The notes under the pieces were generated by a model, which was not told where the DNA came from, searched no databases, and saw only the letters and a list, made by a program, of their open reading frames with translations. From positions 96,503 through 160,502 of the forward strand of contig JAAFIG010000006.1 in NCBI GenBank assembly GCA_013298595.1: DNA of 64,000 nt, in the 5' to 3' direction. Within the stretch, counting starts at the first letter, position 1. Each line of letters opens with the position of its first letter. Both the position numbers and the translations under genes were made by a program. Positions 54,463 to 63,875 of this stretch are shown in pieces. The stretch comes from Deinococcales bacterium (lineage in GTDB: Bacteria > Deinococcota > Deinococci > Deinococcales > JAAFIG01).

Positions 54463-54630
54463 CTACTGGCTAATCTCGAGAATAAATTTGATCGCTTCGA
54501 CTTGCCCGCGAGCGGCAGGGTTGTCTTGGACGCTGACAGTTTGACCAATTTTTTTCAAGCCGAGTGCTTTGGCAGCGGCAAGTTGTGGTTTGGTCAGTTT
54601 AATCAGGCTGCGGCGTAAGGTGACGTTCAT
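54463..54630 (-). CDS. rpmD: 50S ribosomal protein L30
   Basis: This 55-residue protein reads [20 protein letters not shown], then [25 protein letters not shown]. It binds 23S rRNA near the 5S. The start overlaps the rpsE stop by four bases. Confidence 0.95.
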   Translation of the reverse strand: MNVTLRRSLIKLTKPQLAAAKALGLKKIGQTVSVQDNPAARGQVEAIKFILEISQ

Positions 54631-55217
54631 TGTGCTGTCTCCTTGAGTTTGGCAAGACCGTCCTTGGTTTGCAAGCGGCTTAGCCCATCAAACACAGCAT
54701 AAGCTACATTGACTTTGGTACGGCTACCAAGTTCTTTGGAAAGAAGATCGGTGATACCTGCAAGTTCGGCAATGGCACGAGGTACGCCACCTGCGATAAC
54801 ACCTGTACCAGCGCTGGCTGGACGAAGGATCACGTTGCTGGTGGTGTTCTTGCCAATGATGTCGTGTGGGATTGTACCGTTTTGCAAAGGCACACGAATC
54901 AAGTTTTTACGTGCATTAGCGTTGGCTTTTGCCACTGCCAAAGGCACTTCTCGAGATTTGCCGATACCGAGTCCGACTCGTCCGTTGCGGTCGCCGACAA
55001 CGACAACTGCTTGGAATTTAAAGCGTCTGCCACCTTGGTAGGTTTTGGCATTACGCTCTAACGAGATCATTTTCTCTTCAAATGGGTCGGTGCTACGTTC
55101 GGCTGCATCATTGTTGCGGCGATTGCCACCACGGTTGTTGCCGCCTCGTTGGTTGCCGCCGCCGCGCTGATTGCCGCCGCGTCCGCCACCAGAATTGTTG
55201 GAGCGTTCAGAAGTCAA
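54627..55217 (-). CDS. rpsE: 30S ribosomal protein S5 with RGG-like N-terminal tail
   Basis: S5 affects decoding fidelity. The core ([21 protein letters not shown], then [18 protein letters not shown] and IPHDIIG) is normal. The first approximately 40 residues are repeats of Gly-Gly-Asn/Arg with several RGG triplets, absent from typical S5. TTG at 55217 is the preferred start because GGGAGG is six bases upstream; an ATG at 55238 is inside rplR and less likely. It overlaps rplR by 11 bases. Confidence 0.93.
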   Translation of the reverse strand: MTSERSNNSGGGRGGNQRGGGNQRGGNNRGGNRRNNDAAERSTDPFEEKMISLERNAKTYQGGRRFKFQAVVVVGDRNGRVGLGIGKSREVPLAVAKANANARKNLIRVPLQNGTIPHDIIGKNTTSNVILRPASAGTGVIAGGVPRAIAELAGITDLLSKELGSRTKVNVAYAVFDGLSRLQTKDGLAKLKETAQ

Positions 55218-55548
55218 GACCACCCTCCCGCGCCGCATCCGCGAGCGCTTTCACACGACCGTGGTATTGGTACGCACCACGATCAAATACTACTGCTTTA
55301 ATGTTGGCGCTTAATGCAGCTTGGGCAATGGCTGCCCCAACGGCTTTAGCAACTTCGGTTTTGGTTCCAGATTTTGCATCCAATGCCACACTTGATGCAG
55401 CAGCTAGGGTCGCCCCTGCCACATCATCAATAATTTGAGCATAGATGTGCTTGTCGCTGCGGAACACGCTTAAACGTGGACGGCTCGAGACAGCTTTGAT
55501 CTTGTTGCGGGTACGAAATGTACGACGCGTTTTGGCTGTTAAGCTCAC
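55207..55548 (-). CDS. rplR: 50S ribosomal protein L18
   Basis: This 113-residue 5S rRNA-binding protein has [20 protein letters not shown] and the ending [17 protein letters not shown]. It overlaps rplF by four bases and rpsE by 11. Confidence 0.97.
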   Translation of the reverse strand: MSLTAKTRRTFRTRNKIKAVSSRPRLSVFRSDKHIYAQIIDDVAGATLAAASSVALDAKSGTKTEVAKAVGAAIAQAALSANIKAVVFDRGAYQYHGRVKALADAAREGGLDF

Positions 55549-56102
55549 TTCTTACCTCCCTTACCACCGGCGGCTGATTTACCGGGCTTGAGGGTGAGTT
55601 GTTCGCCTTCAAAGCGTACACCTTTGCCGTGGTACGCATCTGGGACACGAACTTTACGAACATTAGCGGTGACTTGTCCAACTAGTTGTTTGTCAATGCC
55701 GTGGATTTGAATCTTGGTTTGTTCTGGCACAACAAAGCTAATACCAGCGGGTGGTTCGATAATCACTGGGTGGCTGTAACCAATGGCTAACTCGAGGATT
55801 TTGCCATTAAGTTTAGCGCGGAAACCCACACCGTGAAGCTCGAGATTCTTTTGGAATCCTGCACTGACACCTTGGATTGCGTTTGCCACCAAGGTACGGG
55901 TTAAGCCGTGCATGGCACGGTGGGTGCGGCTATCGGATGGACGGGTAACGTTGATGTTACCAGCTTCTTCTTTAATTTCGATTTCAGGGTTGACAGGCAC
56001 TTTTAATTCGCCTTTAGCACCTTTAACCGTGACTAAACCAGTACCGATATTGACAGTTACGCCCTTAGGGAGCGCAATGGGTTGACGACCGATGCGGCTC
56101 AT
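55545..56102 (-). CDS. rplF: 50S ribosomal protein L6
   Basis: This 185-residue protein has the duplicated L6 fold starting [19 protein letters not shown] and ending in [25 protein letters not shown] 56102 overlaps the rpsH stop by one base; a further upstream codon is not needed. Confidence 0.97.
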   Translation of the reverse strand: MSRIGRQPIALPKGVTVNIGTGLVTVKGAKGELKVPVNPEIEIKEEAGNINVTRPSDSRTHRAMHGLTRTLVANAIQGVSAGFQKNLELHGVGFRAKLNGKILELAIGYSHPVIIEPPAGISFVVPEQTKIQIHGIDKQLVGQVTANVRKVRVPDAYHGKGVRFEGEQLTLKPGKSAAGGKGGKK

Positions 56103-56500
56103 TACCACACCTCGCAAATAACTTCGCCGCCGATGCCGCTTTTGCGAGCATCGCGGTCAACCATCAGACCTTTGGAGGTACTGACAATGGACATTCCTAA
56201 ACCTGCATGAATTTTTGGCAAGTTATCGGAAGTAACGTAAGCACGACGACCTGGGCGGCTGATACGGGTAATGCTTTTAATTACGGGTTCACGTTTTGCA
56301 CCGTATTTCAAGCCTACACGAATCACTTCAAAGCCACTTTCGAGTTTGACGCGCTCAACACCTTTGACGTAACCCTCGTTTTCGAGGATTTGGGCGATGC
56401 GCTCTTTAAACTTAGAAGCGGGGATATCCACCGTTTCTTTGTAACCGCGTACCGCGTTGCGGATGCGGGTGAGCATATCTGCGATTGGATCTGAAAGCAT
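56102..56500 (-). CDS. rpsH: 30S ribosomal protein S8
   Basis: This 132-residue protein starts [17 protein letters not shown] and has the C-terminal 16S-binding block [33 protein letters not shown] 56500 has AGGAG nine bases upstream. An in-frame extension of 17 codons upstream is not conserved. Confidence 0.97.
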   Translation of the reverse strand: MLSDPIADMLTRIRNAVRGYKETVDIPASKFKERIAQILENEGYVKGVERVKLESGFEVIRVGLKYGAKREPVIKSITRISRPGRRAYVTSDNLPKIHAGLGMSIVSTSKGLMVDRDARKSGIGGEVICEVW

Positions 56501-56728
56501 TTTTGCTTCTCCTGTTAATCGGCTCATGCTCGTTTTCTCGAGGCATGGCACCGTTTTCTAGCTTCGCGGGTGGTATCAGGCGAAACCGTCTGACCATCCC
56601 CGCACCGACTCGAGACTCTGCTACTAGGCTTGCACCCCTAGCACGACAACTCGAGAAACTTCTTTTCTTGGAAACCCAAGCGCTAAAGCATACACTTTTT
56701 TAACTTGGCTCGAGAGGCTTTTGACCCC
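56501..56728 (-). other. 228-base gap between rpsN and rpsH
   Basis: These two genes are normally adjacent. Here the spacer carries three CTCGAG sites and small stems such as CTAGG/CCTAG and GCGGG/CCCGC. I find no ORF, tRNA or known RNA. It might house an internal promoter or the S8 regulatory leader. Confidence 0.4.
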
Positions 56729-56998
56729 TTAACGACTTGACTTGGTAACGCCTGGTAATTCGCCTTTGTGGGCTTTTTCGCGCAACACAATGCGGCTAAC
56801 ACCGAAGAAGCCAACGAAGCCACGAGGACGACCTGTTTCGGAGCAGCGATTGCGAAGACGTACTGGGCTGGCATTACGTGGCAGGCTTTGCAGTCCAACA
56901 TAATCACCAGCGGCTTTCATGGCAGCACGTTTGGCGGCAAATTTTTTGACCAGCACTTCGCGTTGCTTTTGACGAGCTTTCTTTGATTGAATTGCCAT
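56729..56998 (-). CDS. rpsN: 30S ribosomal protein S14, zinc-free form
   Basis: This 89-residue protein is of the long, zinc-independent type: [13 protein letters not shown] at the start and [34 protein letters not shown] at the end. It lacks the CxxC pairs of the 61-residue zinc S14 of Thermus. The ATG at 56998 is the normal start. Confidence 0.96.
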   Translation of the reverse strand: MAIQSKKARQKQREVLVKKFAAKRAAMKAAGDYVGLQSLPRNASPVRLRNRCSETGRPRGFVGFFGVSRIVLREKAHKGELPGVTKSSR

Positions 56999-57010
56999 AT
57001 CTCTCCTAGT

Positions 57011-57038
57011 GTAGGGGCAAGGCATGCCTTACCCCTAC
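57011..57038. repeat. Dispersed GTAGGGG...CCCCTAC palindrome inside the spc operon
   Basis: A 28-base palindrome with arms GTAGGGG/CCCCTAC around AAGGCATGCCTT (one mismatch) fills the rplE-rpsN spacer. It is the cleanest member of the family also seen at 22117 and 5263. It will form a strong stem in the ribosomal protein mRNA. Confidence 0.75.
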
Positions 57039-57043
57039 GGGAT

Positions 57044-57589
57044 TTACTTTTTGAATGGGAATCCGAGTCCCTCGAGTAACGCACGGGCTTCTTCGTCGTT
57101 TTTGGCAGTGGTGACAACCGTGATATCAAATCCACGGGTAGCATCTACCATTTCGTAGGTAATTTCTGGGAAAACCATTTGTTCTTTGATACCAAGGTTG
57201 TAATTACCACGACCATCAAAGCTATTTGGGTTGACTCCACGGAAATCACGGATACGTGGCAAAGCAATGTTCAAAAGCTTCTCGAGGAAGGTATACATTT
57301 TCTCGCCGCGCAATGTCACTTTTAAACCAACATTCTGACCAGCGCGCAATTTGAAGTTAGAAACGCTTTTCTTAGACTTGGTGACAATTGGCTTTTGCAG
57401 CGTAATCATTGCCATGTCTTTTTGAGCTTTCTCGAGCAACTTACTATCGTCTTTGGCTTCGCCTAAACCTTGGTTGACCACAACTTTGACCAGAGCTGGT
57501 ACTGCCATTGGGCTGGTGTAACCAAAACGCTTCATCATGTCCTCGCGGACAGTTGTTTGGTAGGTTGTTTTTAATCTCTCCATTGCCAT
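57044..57589 (-). CDS. rplE: 50S ribosomal protein L5
   Basis: This 181-residue 5S-binding protein has [24 protein letters not shown] and [33 protein letters not shown] precedes ATG 57589; a GTG three codons upstream is less likely. It follows rplX by five bases. Confidence 0.97.
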   Translation of the reverse strand: MAMERLKTTYQTTVREDMMKRFGYTSPMAVPALVKVVVNQGLGEAKDDSKLLEKAQKDMAMITLQKPIVTKSKKSVSNFKLRAGQNVGLKVTLRGEKMYTFLEKLLNIALPRIRDFRGVNPNSFDGRGNYNLGIKEQMVFPEITYEMVDATRGFDITVVTTAKNDEEARALLEGLGFPFKK

Positions 57590-57594
57590 ATGAC

Positions 57595-57909
57595 TCACCT
57601 ACTCTCTTCGATGGTTACGCCGCTCTTCTTCGAGACGCGTACCTTCTTGCCGTTGACTTCTTTGTGGGCAATACGGGTGGCTTTGCCTTCGGAATCAACA
57701 ACCATGACTTTACTAGCATGGATAGGAGACTCAAAACGGGTAAACCCGCCTGTGCGATTTTCTTCGGATGGTTTGACAGATTTGGTGACGATGTTCACGC
57801 CTTCAACCAAAACAGTTTCTTTTTTAGGCAAAACTTTTAAAACTTTTGCCACGGTGCCACGGTCTTTGCCGCGCAGCACTTTAACGGTGTCGCCGGTCTT
57901 AACGTGCAT
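57595..57909 (-). CDS. rplX: 50S ribosomal protein L24
   Basis: This 104-residue assembly initiator has a KOW motif ([34 protein letters not shown]). Its start overlaps the rplN stop by one base (TAATG). Confidence 0.97.
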   Translation of the reverse strand: MHVKTGDTVKVLRGKDRGTVAKVLKVLPKKETVLVEGVNIVTKSVKPSEENRTGGFTRFESPIHASKVMVVDSEGKATRIAHKEVNGKKVRVSKKSGVTIEESR

Positions 57910-58292
57910 TACAACACCTCCGGTGCAAGTGAAACAATCTTCATGAACTTGCGGTCACGAAGTTCTCGAGCGATTGGTCCGAAGACACGGGTGCCACGAG
58001 GTTCGCCTTCTTTGTTGATGATCACAGCGGCATTGCGGTCAAAGCGGATGGCACTGCCATCGGCACGTTTAACGACTTTGCTGGTACGAACAACCACACA
58101 TTTAACAACATCGCCTTTTTTGACGGTGCCTCGAGGGGCGCATTCTTTGACGCTGGCAATGATGACATCGCCTACGCCAGCGTATTTTTGGTTGCCGCTA
58201 CCACGAGCTAATCCGCCCATGACACGAAAACACATGACTTTTTTAGCGCCTGTGTTATCGGCAACATCGAGTTCTGTAAAAGATTGAATCAT
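57909..58292 (-). CDS. rplN: 50S ribosomal protein L14
   Basis: This 127-residue protein has the universally conserved [17 protein letters not shown] start and [20 protein letters not shown] end. It contacts the 30S at bridge B8. The gene lies two bases after rpsQ. Confidence 0.98.
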   Translation of the reverse strand: MIQSFTELDVADNTGAKKVMCFRVMGGLARGSGNQKYAGVGDVIIASVKECAPRGTVKKGDVVKCVVVRTSKVVKRADGSAIRFDRNAAVIINKEGEPRGTRVFGPIARELRDRKFMKIVSLAPEVL

Positions 58293-58294
58293 GT

Positions 58295-58543
58295 CTAGTC
58301 CTTCTTCGACTCGACCAAACGATTAACTTTCCACGTTTTGGTCTTGCTGATTGGGCGCACGGCAATGATTTCAACGATGTCACCTGTTTTGAATTCGTTG
58401 TTTTCATCGTGCGTGGCATACTTCTTCGAGCGGGTCACGACTTTACCGTACAAGGGGTGGGTGAACTTGCGTTCGACCTTGACCGAGATGGTTTTGTCAG
58501 CTTTGTCAGACACGACTGTGCCAATAAAGGTTTTACGAGCCAT
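58295..58543 (-). CDS. rpsQ: 30S ribosomal protein S17
   Basis: This 82-residue protein has [34 protein letters not shown], an OB-fold 16S-binding protein. Its start shares one base with the rpmC stop. Confidence 0.98.
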   Translation of the reverse strand: MARKTFIGTVVSDKADKTISVKVERKFTHPLYGKVVTRSKKYATHDENNEFKTGDIVEIIAVRPISKTKTWKVNRLVESKKD

Positions 58544-58767
58544 TACTTCACCTTCTTTTCAAGACCAGCATGGCGCTTTTCAGTAGCGATGGTCAAGAGT
58601 TGCGCGATTTCTTTGCGAAGAAGGTTGAGTCTCGAGGTGTTTGGCACAGTACTCACGACTTTTTGGAAGCGGAGTTTCATCAACTCTTCTTTACGGGCTG
58701 CAACTTCCTTGTCGAGATTGGCAACGTTCATCTCGCGGAAGGCTTTTAGGGACTCACTGCGCTTCAT
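58543..58767 (-). CDS. rpmC: 50S ribosomal protein L29
   Basis: This 74-residue helical hairpin at the tunnel exit reads [20 protein letters not shown], then [15 protein letters not shown]. It overlaps rplP by 14 bases. Confidence 0.96.
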   Translation of the reverse strand: MKRSESLKAFREMNVANLDKEVAARKEELMKLRFQKVVSTVPNTSRLNLLRKEIAQLLTIATEKRHAGLEKKVK

Positions 58768-59179
58768 CGTATACCTCTCGAGTCACGAACTTCGTTTTGA
58801 TTGGCAATTTATGTCCAGCCAAACGGAAAGCTTCGCGGGCTTGTTCTTCGGTTACACCTTCAACCTCGAACATGATGCGTCCGGGTTTAACCACGGCAAC
58901 CCAGTATTCGACAGCACCTTTACCGGATCCCATGCGGGTTTCGGCTGGTTTTTTGGTGATTGGTTTGTCTGGGAAAATGCGGATGTAAATTTTACCGCCG
59001 CGCTTAAAGAAGCGGCTCATGGTGATACGGCAGGCTTCGATGTGGTTGCTGCGAATCCAAGCGGCTTCCATAGCGACCATACCGAAATCTCCGAAGGCGA
59101 TGTAATCTCCGCCTTTGGTGGCACCACGCATACGACCCTTCATTTGCTTACGGAATTTCATGCGTTTAGGAAGTAACAT
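58754..59179 (-). CDS. rplP: 50S ribosomal protein L16
   Basis: This 141-residue protein begins [19 protein letters not shown] and has [15 protein letters not shown]-type blocks and [23 protein letters not shown]. It touches the A-site tRNA and is assembled late. It overlaps rpsC by one base. Confidence 0.98.
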   Translation of the reverse strand: MLLPKRMKFRKQMKGRMRGATKGGDYIAFGDFGMVAMEAAWIRSNHIEACRITMSRFFKRGGKIYIRIFPDKPITKKPAETRMGSGKGAVEYWVAVVKPGRIMFEVEGVTEEQAREAFRLAGHKLPIKTKFVTREVYDEAQ

Positions 59180-59964
59180 TATGCGCCTCCCTTCTCTGGA
59201 CGACGAGCACGTGCACCTGGACGAGTGCGATTGCCACCTGCTCCACCACGACGATCATCACCACCACTCTTAGCGGCATCAGAGCCACCTCGAGTCATTG
59301 GACGTGGGGCTGGGCGGGTACCATCTTGTTTGCCAATCACTTCGCCGTTAAAGACAATCACTTTGATACCGAGTTTACCGTAGGTGGTTAAGGCTTCAGC
59401 AAATCCGTAGTCAATGTCGGCACGCAATGTATGAAGTGGCACGCGACCTTCCATACGGGTTTCTTTACGACCTTGTTCAGCGCCACCAAGACGACCCGAA
59501 ACAATGATCTTGCAACCCTTTGCCCCAGATTCCATGACTTTTTGCACAGCTTGTTGCATAGCGCGCTTATAGGCAAAACGGCGTTCGATTTGTTCGGCAA
59601 TACGTTGGGCAACCAGTGGTGCACTGGTATTAGGATTGCCAACTTCTTCGACATTAACAGCCACAGTGCTGGTATTCCCAACAACAGCAGTTAAGGTGTC
59701 GCGCAATTTCTTGATGTTAGCGCCGTCTTTACCAATCACCACACCAGGCTTTGCAGCCTTAACGGTAACATTGACTTGATGGGCAGCCCGTTCGATATTG
59801 ATGGTAGCCACGCCAGCGTTATTCAGTTCTTTGGCAACCATTTTACGGATTTTGCTGTCTTCGACAATCAATTTCGCGTAGTCTTTTTTGCCAGCGAACC
59901 ATTTGCTGGTGTGTTCTTTGTTAATCCCGATGCGTAGACCGAGTGGATTGATTTTATTACCCAT
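59179..59964 (-). CDS. rpsC: 30S ribosomal protein S3 with Gly/Arg-rich C-terminal tail
   Basis: This 261-residue protein has a type II KH domain ([17 protein letters not shown]) and the C-terminal domain with [33 protein letters not shown] final tail of about 45 residues carries RGG, DDRRGG and [11 protein letters not shown], longer than the roughly 215-235 of E. coli/Thermus. It is the mRNA-entry helicase-site protein. Confidence 0.97.
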   Translation of the reverse strand: MGNKINPLGLRIGINKEHTSKWFAGKKDYAKLIVEDSKIRKMVAKELNNAGVATINIERAAHQVNVTVKAAKPGVVIGKDGANIKKLRDTLTAVVGNTSTVAVNVEEVGNPNTSAPLVAQRIAEQIERRFAYKRAMQQAVQKVMESGAKGCKIIVSGRLGGAEQGRKETRMEGRVPLHTLRADIDYGFAEALTTYGKLGIKVIVFNGEVIGKQDGTRPAPRPMTRGGSDAAKSGGDDRRGGAGGNRTRPGARARRPEKGGA

Positions 59965-60338
59965 TATCGCTTCCCACCTTTACCGCCAGGACGAGTCTTA
60001 CCTTCTGGCATTTCCTCGAGAATAATGGTGACATGGCTGGTGCGCTTCAACAAACCGTCGCCACGACCACGAGCACGAGGAATAATCCGTTTCAGTGTTG
60101 GACCTTCGTTGACAAAAGCACTCTTGATGTAGAGTTGCTCCTCGAGCATTTCAAAGTTGTTGGTTGCATTGGCTTTGGCGCTCTTTAGGACTTTCGCAAT
60201 TGGTGTGGTTGCACCTTTTGGGATGAACTTCAAGAGGTCTTCTGCATCTTTGACGGTTTTGCCACGAATCAGGTCAATCACCAAACGCATTTTGCGAGGT
60301 GTGATGCGGACAAATTTAGCTTGGGCAAAGGCTTCCAT
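59964..60338 (-). CDS. rplV: 50S ribosomal protein L22
   Basis: This 124-residue protein has FVRITPRKMRLVIDLIRGK and the tunnel beta-hairpin RIIPRARGRGDGLLKRTSHVTIIL. Stop and start overlap by one base on both sides. Confidence 0.98.
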   Translation of the reverse strand: MEAFAQAKFVRITPRKMRLVIDLIRGKTVKDAEDLLKFIPKGATTPIAKVLKSAKANATNNFEMLEEQLYIKSAFVNEGPTLKRIIPRARGRGDGLLKRTSHVTIILEEMPEGKTRPGGKGGKR

Positions 60339-60625
60339 TATTTCTTACCTGTTGCTTTAGCGTCTTTGCCACCACTGTGACCCTTAAAGACTCGAGTTGG
60401 CGAGAATTCGCCGAGCTTATGACCGACCATATTCTCAGAAACATAGACTGGTACGTGTTGCTTGCCGTTATGCACAGCTAAGGTTAAACCAATCATTTCT
60501 GGGACGATGGTGCTGCGGCGCGACCAAGTTTTGATGACACGCTTATCGTTTTTAGCGGTAGCGGCATCGACTTTGTCGAGCAGGTGGAGATCCACAAATG
60601 GACCTTTTTTGGCACTCCTTGGCAT
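60338..60625 (-). CDS. rpsS: 30S ribosomal protein S19
   Basis: This 95-residue protein begins [19 protein letters not shown] and has [38 protein letters not shown]. It forms bridge B1a. Confidence 0.98.
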   Translation of the reverse strand: MPRSAKKGPFVDLHLLDKVDAATAKNDKRVIKTWSRRSTIVPEMIGLTLAVHNGKQHVPVYVSENMVGHKLGEFSPTRVFKGHSGGKDAKATGKK

Positions 60626-60638
60626 TATTTAACTCCTT

Positions 60639-60655
60639 GCTGGGGTATGCCCAGC
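60639..60655 (-). promoter_or_regulatory. Small hairpin upstream of rpsS
   Basis: GCTGGG and CCCAGC pair across five bases in the 76-base rplB-rpsS spacer. It has no T-tract on the minus strand. Confidence 0.3.
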
Positions 60656-60701
60656 GCAGATCAGGGGGTATCGCCACAATCGCAGCGACCCGACCTGTCC
60701 T

Positions 60702-61538
60702 TTATCTCGAGCTCTTACGACGAGAAATGATGAAACTACTCGAGGTGTTACGCTTACGACGTGTCTTACCACCTTTAGCGATTTTGCCCCACGGGGAAAC
60801 TGGTGTACGACCAGTTGGAGCGCGACCCTCACCACCACCGTGTGGGTGGTCAACAGGGTTCATTGAACTGCCGCGTTGATGTGGTTTGTTGCCCATCCAA
60901 CGTTGACGACCTGCTTTACCAATGACCACATTTTTGTGATCGGCATTGCCGACAACGCCAACAGTGGCATAGCACTCGGTGTGCACCCGACGCAATTCGC
61001 CTGAAGGTAAACGCAGCACCACATAATCGCCTTCTTTACCTTGGACTTGAGCGCTGGTACCAGCACTACGAGCCATTTTTGCACCACGTCCAGGCACCAA
61101 TTCGATGCTATGAACAACAGTACCAACAGGAATAAAACGCAAAGGCATGGCATTGCCAACTCGAGGTTCAGCTTCTGGACCCGACACAATGCGGCTACCA
61201 ACTTCTAAACCATCTGGCGCGAGGATGTAACGCTTTTCGCCATCGAGGTAATGCAACAAAGCAATGTTTGCCGAGCGGTTTGGATCGTATTCGATTGCAG
61301 CGACTTTGGCAGGAACGCCACCTTTGTCACGGCGTTTGAAATCAATCACACGGTATAAACGCTTGTGTCCGCCACCGATGAAACGGCTGGTGGTACGACC
61401 TGTGTTGCTACGACCACCGGTTTTTGGCAATGGCGCAGTTAACGACTTTTCAGGACGCTTCTTGGTGAGGTTACTAAAGTCAAGGGTCGTGATGTAACGA
61501 CGGCTTGGCGTATACGGACGATATTCTTTGGTTGGCAT
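60702..61538 (-). CDS. rplB: 50S ribosomal protein L2
   Basis: This 278-residue protein near the peptidyl-transferase centre has [18 protein letters not shown]-like blocks and [19 protein letters not shown] with the essential His. It is basic and ends in [11 protein letters not shown]. Confidence 0.98.
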   Translation of the reverse strand: MPTKEYRPYTPSRRYITTLDFSNLTKKRPEKSLTAPLPKTGGRSNTGRTTSRFIGGGHKRLYRVIDFKRRDKGGVPAKVAAIEYDPNRSANIALLHYLDGEKRYILAPDGLEVGSRIVSGPEAEPRVGNAMPLRFIPVGTVVHSIELVPGRGAKMARSAGTSAQVQGKEGDYVVLRLPSGELRRVHTECYATVGVVGNADHKNVVIGKAGRQRWMGNKPHQRGSSMNPVDHPHGGGEGRAPTGRTPVSPWGKIAKGGKTRRKRNTSSSFIISRRKSSR

Positions 61539-61539
61539 T

Positions 61540-61830
61540 TTAGTTTGCCCCCTCGAGCGCTTCGATCTTTTGTCCTTCGGCTAACTGCACAATTGCCTTG
61601 CGGCGAGCAGCAGTTAAACCAGCAAAACGACCAACGCGCTTTTGCGTACCGCGCACGTTCTGCACATTCACGGACACAACCTTAACGCCAAATGCTTTTT
61701 GCACAGCGTTCTTGACTAAAGTTTTATTGGCTTGTGGGTGAACCCAGAAGCTGTACTTGCCATCCGCCATACCAGCGTAGGCTTTTTCACTCGAGACAGG
61801 CTCGAGCAGTACGTCATAAACGGAGTTCAT
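61540..61830 (-). CDS. rplW: 50S ribosomal protein L23
   Basis: This 96-residue tunnel-exit protein docks trigger factor and SRP. It has [45 protein letters not shown]. It overlaps rplD by four bases. Confidence 0.97.
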   Translation of the reverse strand: MNSVYDVLLEPVSSEKAYAGMADGKYSFWVHPQANKTLVKNAVQKAFGVKVVSVNVQNVRGTQKRVGRFAGLTAARRKAIVQLAEGQKIEALEGAN

Positions 61831-62873
61831 GCGTCACCTTCTTCTCTGCGTCCGCCAACCAATTTCTCGGTCAGGGCAACAAATCCTGCTTCGTCACCAC
61901 GGGCTAAGTAACCAGCTTGTTCTGCCCATGTACCAAGGCTCGGGTGTGAGCGCATACCAGCAGCCTCGAGAGCAGCTTTTAAGCTATCTTCGCTGGCAGC
62001 AGCTAATTCGGCAAATGTGGTAATACCAGCGGCAATCAAAGCATCATTGATTTTTGGTCCGATGCCTTCAACACGTTTCAAGTCATCGCCAGCAGCCACT
62101 TTCTTAGCAGCTTTTGGTGCAGCTTCGACAGGAGCAGCTTTGACAGCTTGGACTTCGGTATGAGCAGCTTTTGGTGCTTTTTCGACTTTTGGTGCTTTTG
62201 CAAGAGAAGTAGCTTTTGGAGCGGCTTTTAATGCAGCAGCTTTACCTTCGGCTTTATCAGCTTGATCAAGCTTGAAATTCAAGCTTGTGCCAACAGCCTC
62301 GAGCACAGCTTTGTCTGCCACCAATTGCTCGTGACGCAAGACATCGTAGCAGTTTAAGCCAGCGGCTTTGACAGCTGTGACCCAATGCAAGTTCTTGGCT
62401 GCACGGATTGCCATTTCGTCGTTGGTGACTAAAAATATGCGTTCCGAACCATCTAAACCATGTTGTTTAGCCCAGGCTAAAAAGCTTTTGGTTTTGCCAT
62501 CAAGGTTAAAACCATCGACAGCTAAAACTTTACCTTCAGCAACTCGGCTCGAGACTGCCATAGCTAAGCCAAGCTTACGGACTTTTTTCGGCAAGGTGTA
62601 ATCGTAACTGCGTGGTTTAGGACCGAAAGCCGCGCCACCACCGACATAAATCGGAGCGGAACGATCACCGTGACGAGCATTACCTGTGCCTTTTTGGCTG
62701 TACAACTTCTTACCTGTACGGCTGACTTCGGCTCGAGTTTGGGTACTGGCTGTGCCACGACGACGCTTGGCGAGTTGCCAATTAACAACTTCGTACAAGA
62801 CATGGGTTTTTGCTAACGGGAGGTTCAGTTCTAAGCTGCCTGGGTTTTTACCCACAACATTGATACTCGACAT
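61827..62873 (-). CDS. rplD: 50S ribosomal protein L4 fused to a helix-hairpin-helix domain
   Basis: The normal L4 core is residues 1-205 ([35 protein letters not shown]). It is followed by an Ala/Lys/Pro-rich linker (about 206-262, with AAPK and KAPK repeats). A C-terminal domain (about 263-348) opens [31 protein letters not shown], a helix-hairpin-helix fold common in DNA-binding proteins. L4 usually stops near 205-210. The continuous frame and unchanged neighbour rplW show that this is a real fusion. The linker should leave the extra domain projecting from the subunit. Confidence 0.96.
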   Translation of the reverse strand: MSSINVVGKNPGSLELNLPLAKTHVLYEVVNWQLAKRRRGTASTQTRAEVSRTGKKLYSQKGTGNARHGDRSAPIYVGGGAAFGPKPRSYDYTLPKKVRKLGLAMAVSSRVAEGKVLAVDGFNLDGKTKSFLAWAKQHGLDGSERIFLVTNDEMAIRAAKNLHWVTAVKAAGLNCYDVLRHEQLVADKAVLEAVGTSLNFKLDQADKAEGKAAALKAAPKATSLAKAPKVEKAPKAAHTEVQAVKAAPVEAAPKAAKKVAAGDDLKRVEGIGPKINDALIAAGITTFAELAAASEDSLKAALEAAGMRSHPSLGTWAEQAGYLARGDEAGFVALTEKLVGGRREEGDA

Positions 62874-62875
62874 GA

Positions 62876-63496
62876 TTACTTCCCTCCCTTCTTGGCTTGT
62901 TTAATGACCACAAGACCACCATTTGCGCCAGGAATTGCGCCTTTAATTAACAGCAAATTCTCGGCAGCACGAACCTCAACAACCTCGAGGTTCTGGGTGG
63001 TAATGCGTTCAACACCATAATGACCAGGCATTTTCTTACCTTTAATAACCCGACCTGGGGTTTTACGAGCGCCAATCGAACCACCACGACGATGCCACTT
63101 TTTCGCACCGTGCGAAGCAGGACCACCTTGGAAGTTCCAGCGCTTCATCACACCAGTAAAACCGCGACCTTTGCTGGTACCAACCACATCAACTTTTTCG
63201 CCAGCGGCAAAAATTTCGGCAGTAATGGTGTCAGCTTCAGGCGCGTAATCACGAAATTCACGCAAATGACGCATAGGAGCGCTTTTTGCTTTCTCGAGAT
63301 GACCAAGTTCTGGTTTTGAAAGAGCTTTTTTCGGGGTTTCACCGAAACCGATTTGTACTGCACTGTAACCATCGTTTGCTGGGGTTTTACGCTGCACAAC
63401 TGGGCAGGGTCCCGCCAGCACGACAGTCACTGGGATAACCTTGTCATTTTTCCAGACTTGGGTCATACCGACTTTTGTGCCGAGGATGCCTTTCAT
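62876..63496 (-). CDS. rplC: 50S ribosomal protein L3
   Basis: This 206-residue protein begins [26 protein letters not shown] and has [45 protein letters not shown]. It is an early 23S assembly protein. It overlaps rpsJ by four bases. Confidence 0.98.
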   Translation of the reverse strand: MKGILGTKVGMTQVWKNDKVIPVTVVLAGPCPVVQRKTPANDGYSAVQIGFGETPKKALSKPELGHLEKAKSAPMRHLREFRDYAPEADTITAEIFAAGEKVDVVGTSKGRGFTGVMKRWNFQGGPASHGAKKWHRRGGSIGARKTPGRVIKGKKMPGHYGVERITTQNLEVVEVRAAENLLLIKGAIPGANGGLVVIKQAKKGGK

Positions 63497-63813
63497 GCAG
63501 CACCTCCTACCGTTTTAACTTCGATTTCAACACCACTTGGCAAATCCAAGGTGCTTAAACTTTCGATAGTCTTTTTGGTTGGGTTGGTGATATCAACAAG
63601 GCGATTGTGGGTGCGAAGCTCAAAGTGCTCACGGCTATCTTTGTGCTTGAACGGTCCACGAATCACAGTGAAACGACGAATACGTGTTGGCAACGGAATT
63701 GGTCCAGCCACATCTGCGCCACTACGCTTGACAGCATCCACGATTTTCGCGGCGCTCGAGTCTAACGAGCGGTGGTCAAAGCCACGCAATTTAATACGAA
63801 TTTTAGGTCCCAT
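63493..63813 (-). CDS. rpsJ: 30S ribosomal protein S10
   Basis: This 106-residue protein has [18 protein letters not shown], then [42 protein letters not shown] 63813 has GGAG at the right spacing. S10 is also the NusB partner in antitermination. Confidence 0.98.
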   Translation of the reverse strand: MGPKIRIKLRGFDHRSLDSSAAKIVDAVKRSGADVAGPIPLPTRIRRFTVIRGPFKHKDSREHFELRTHNRLVDITNPTKKTIESLSTLDLPSGVEIEVKTVGGAA

Positions 63814-63834
63814 GCTTACTCCAGACGACAAAGT

Positions 63835-63875
63835 ACCGCGCAGAGGTGATCAAACCCGTGCGCGGTGTATTTTTT
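63835..63875 (+). terminator. Terminator-like stem in the tuf-rpsJ spacer, oriented on the plus strand
   Basis: ACCGCGCA and TGCGCGGT pair across 16 bases and are followed on the plus strand by GTAT and a run of T. Both flanking genes are on the minus strand, where the T-run precedes the stem. It may be an mRNA processing stem, or a terminator for an antisense transcript. Confidence 0.45.

Noticed and set aside
58409-59176. 255-codon open frame on the plus strand opposite rpsQ, rpmC and rplP
   Set aside because: It is antisense to three certain ribosomal protein genes; its Phe/His-rich composition is that of a reverse-strand shadow, and it has no ribosome-binding site.
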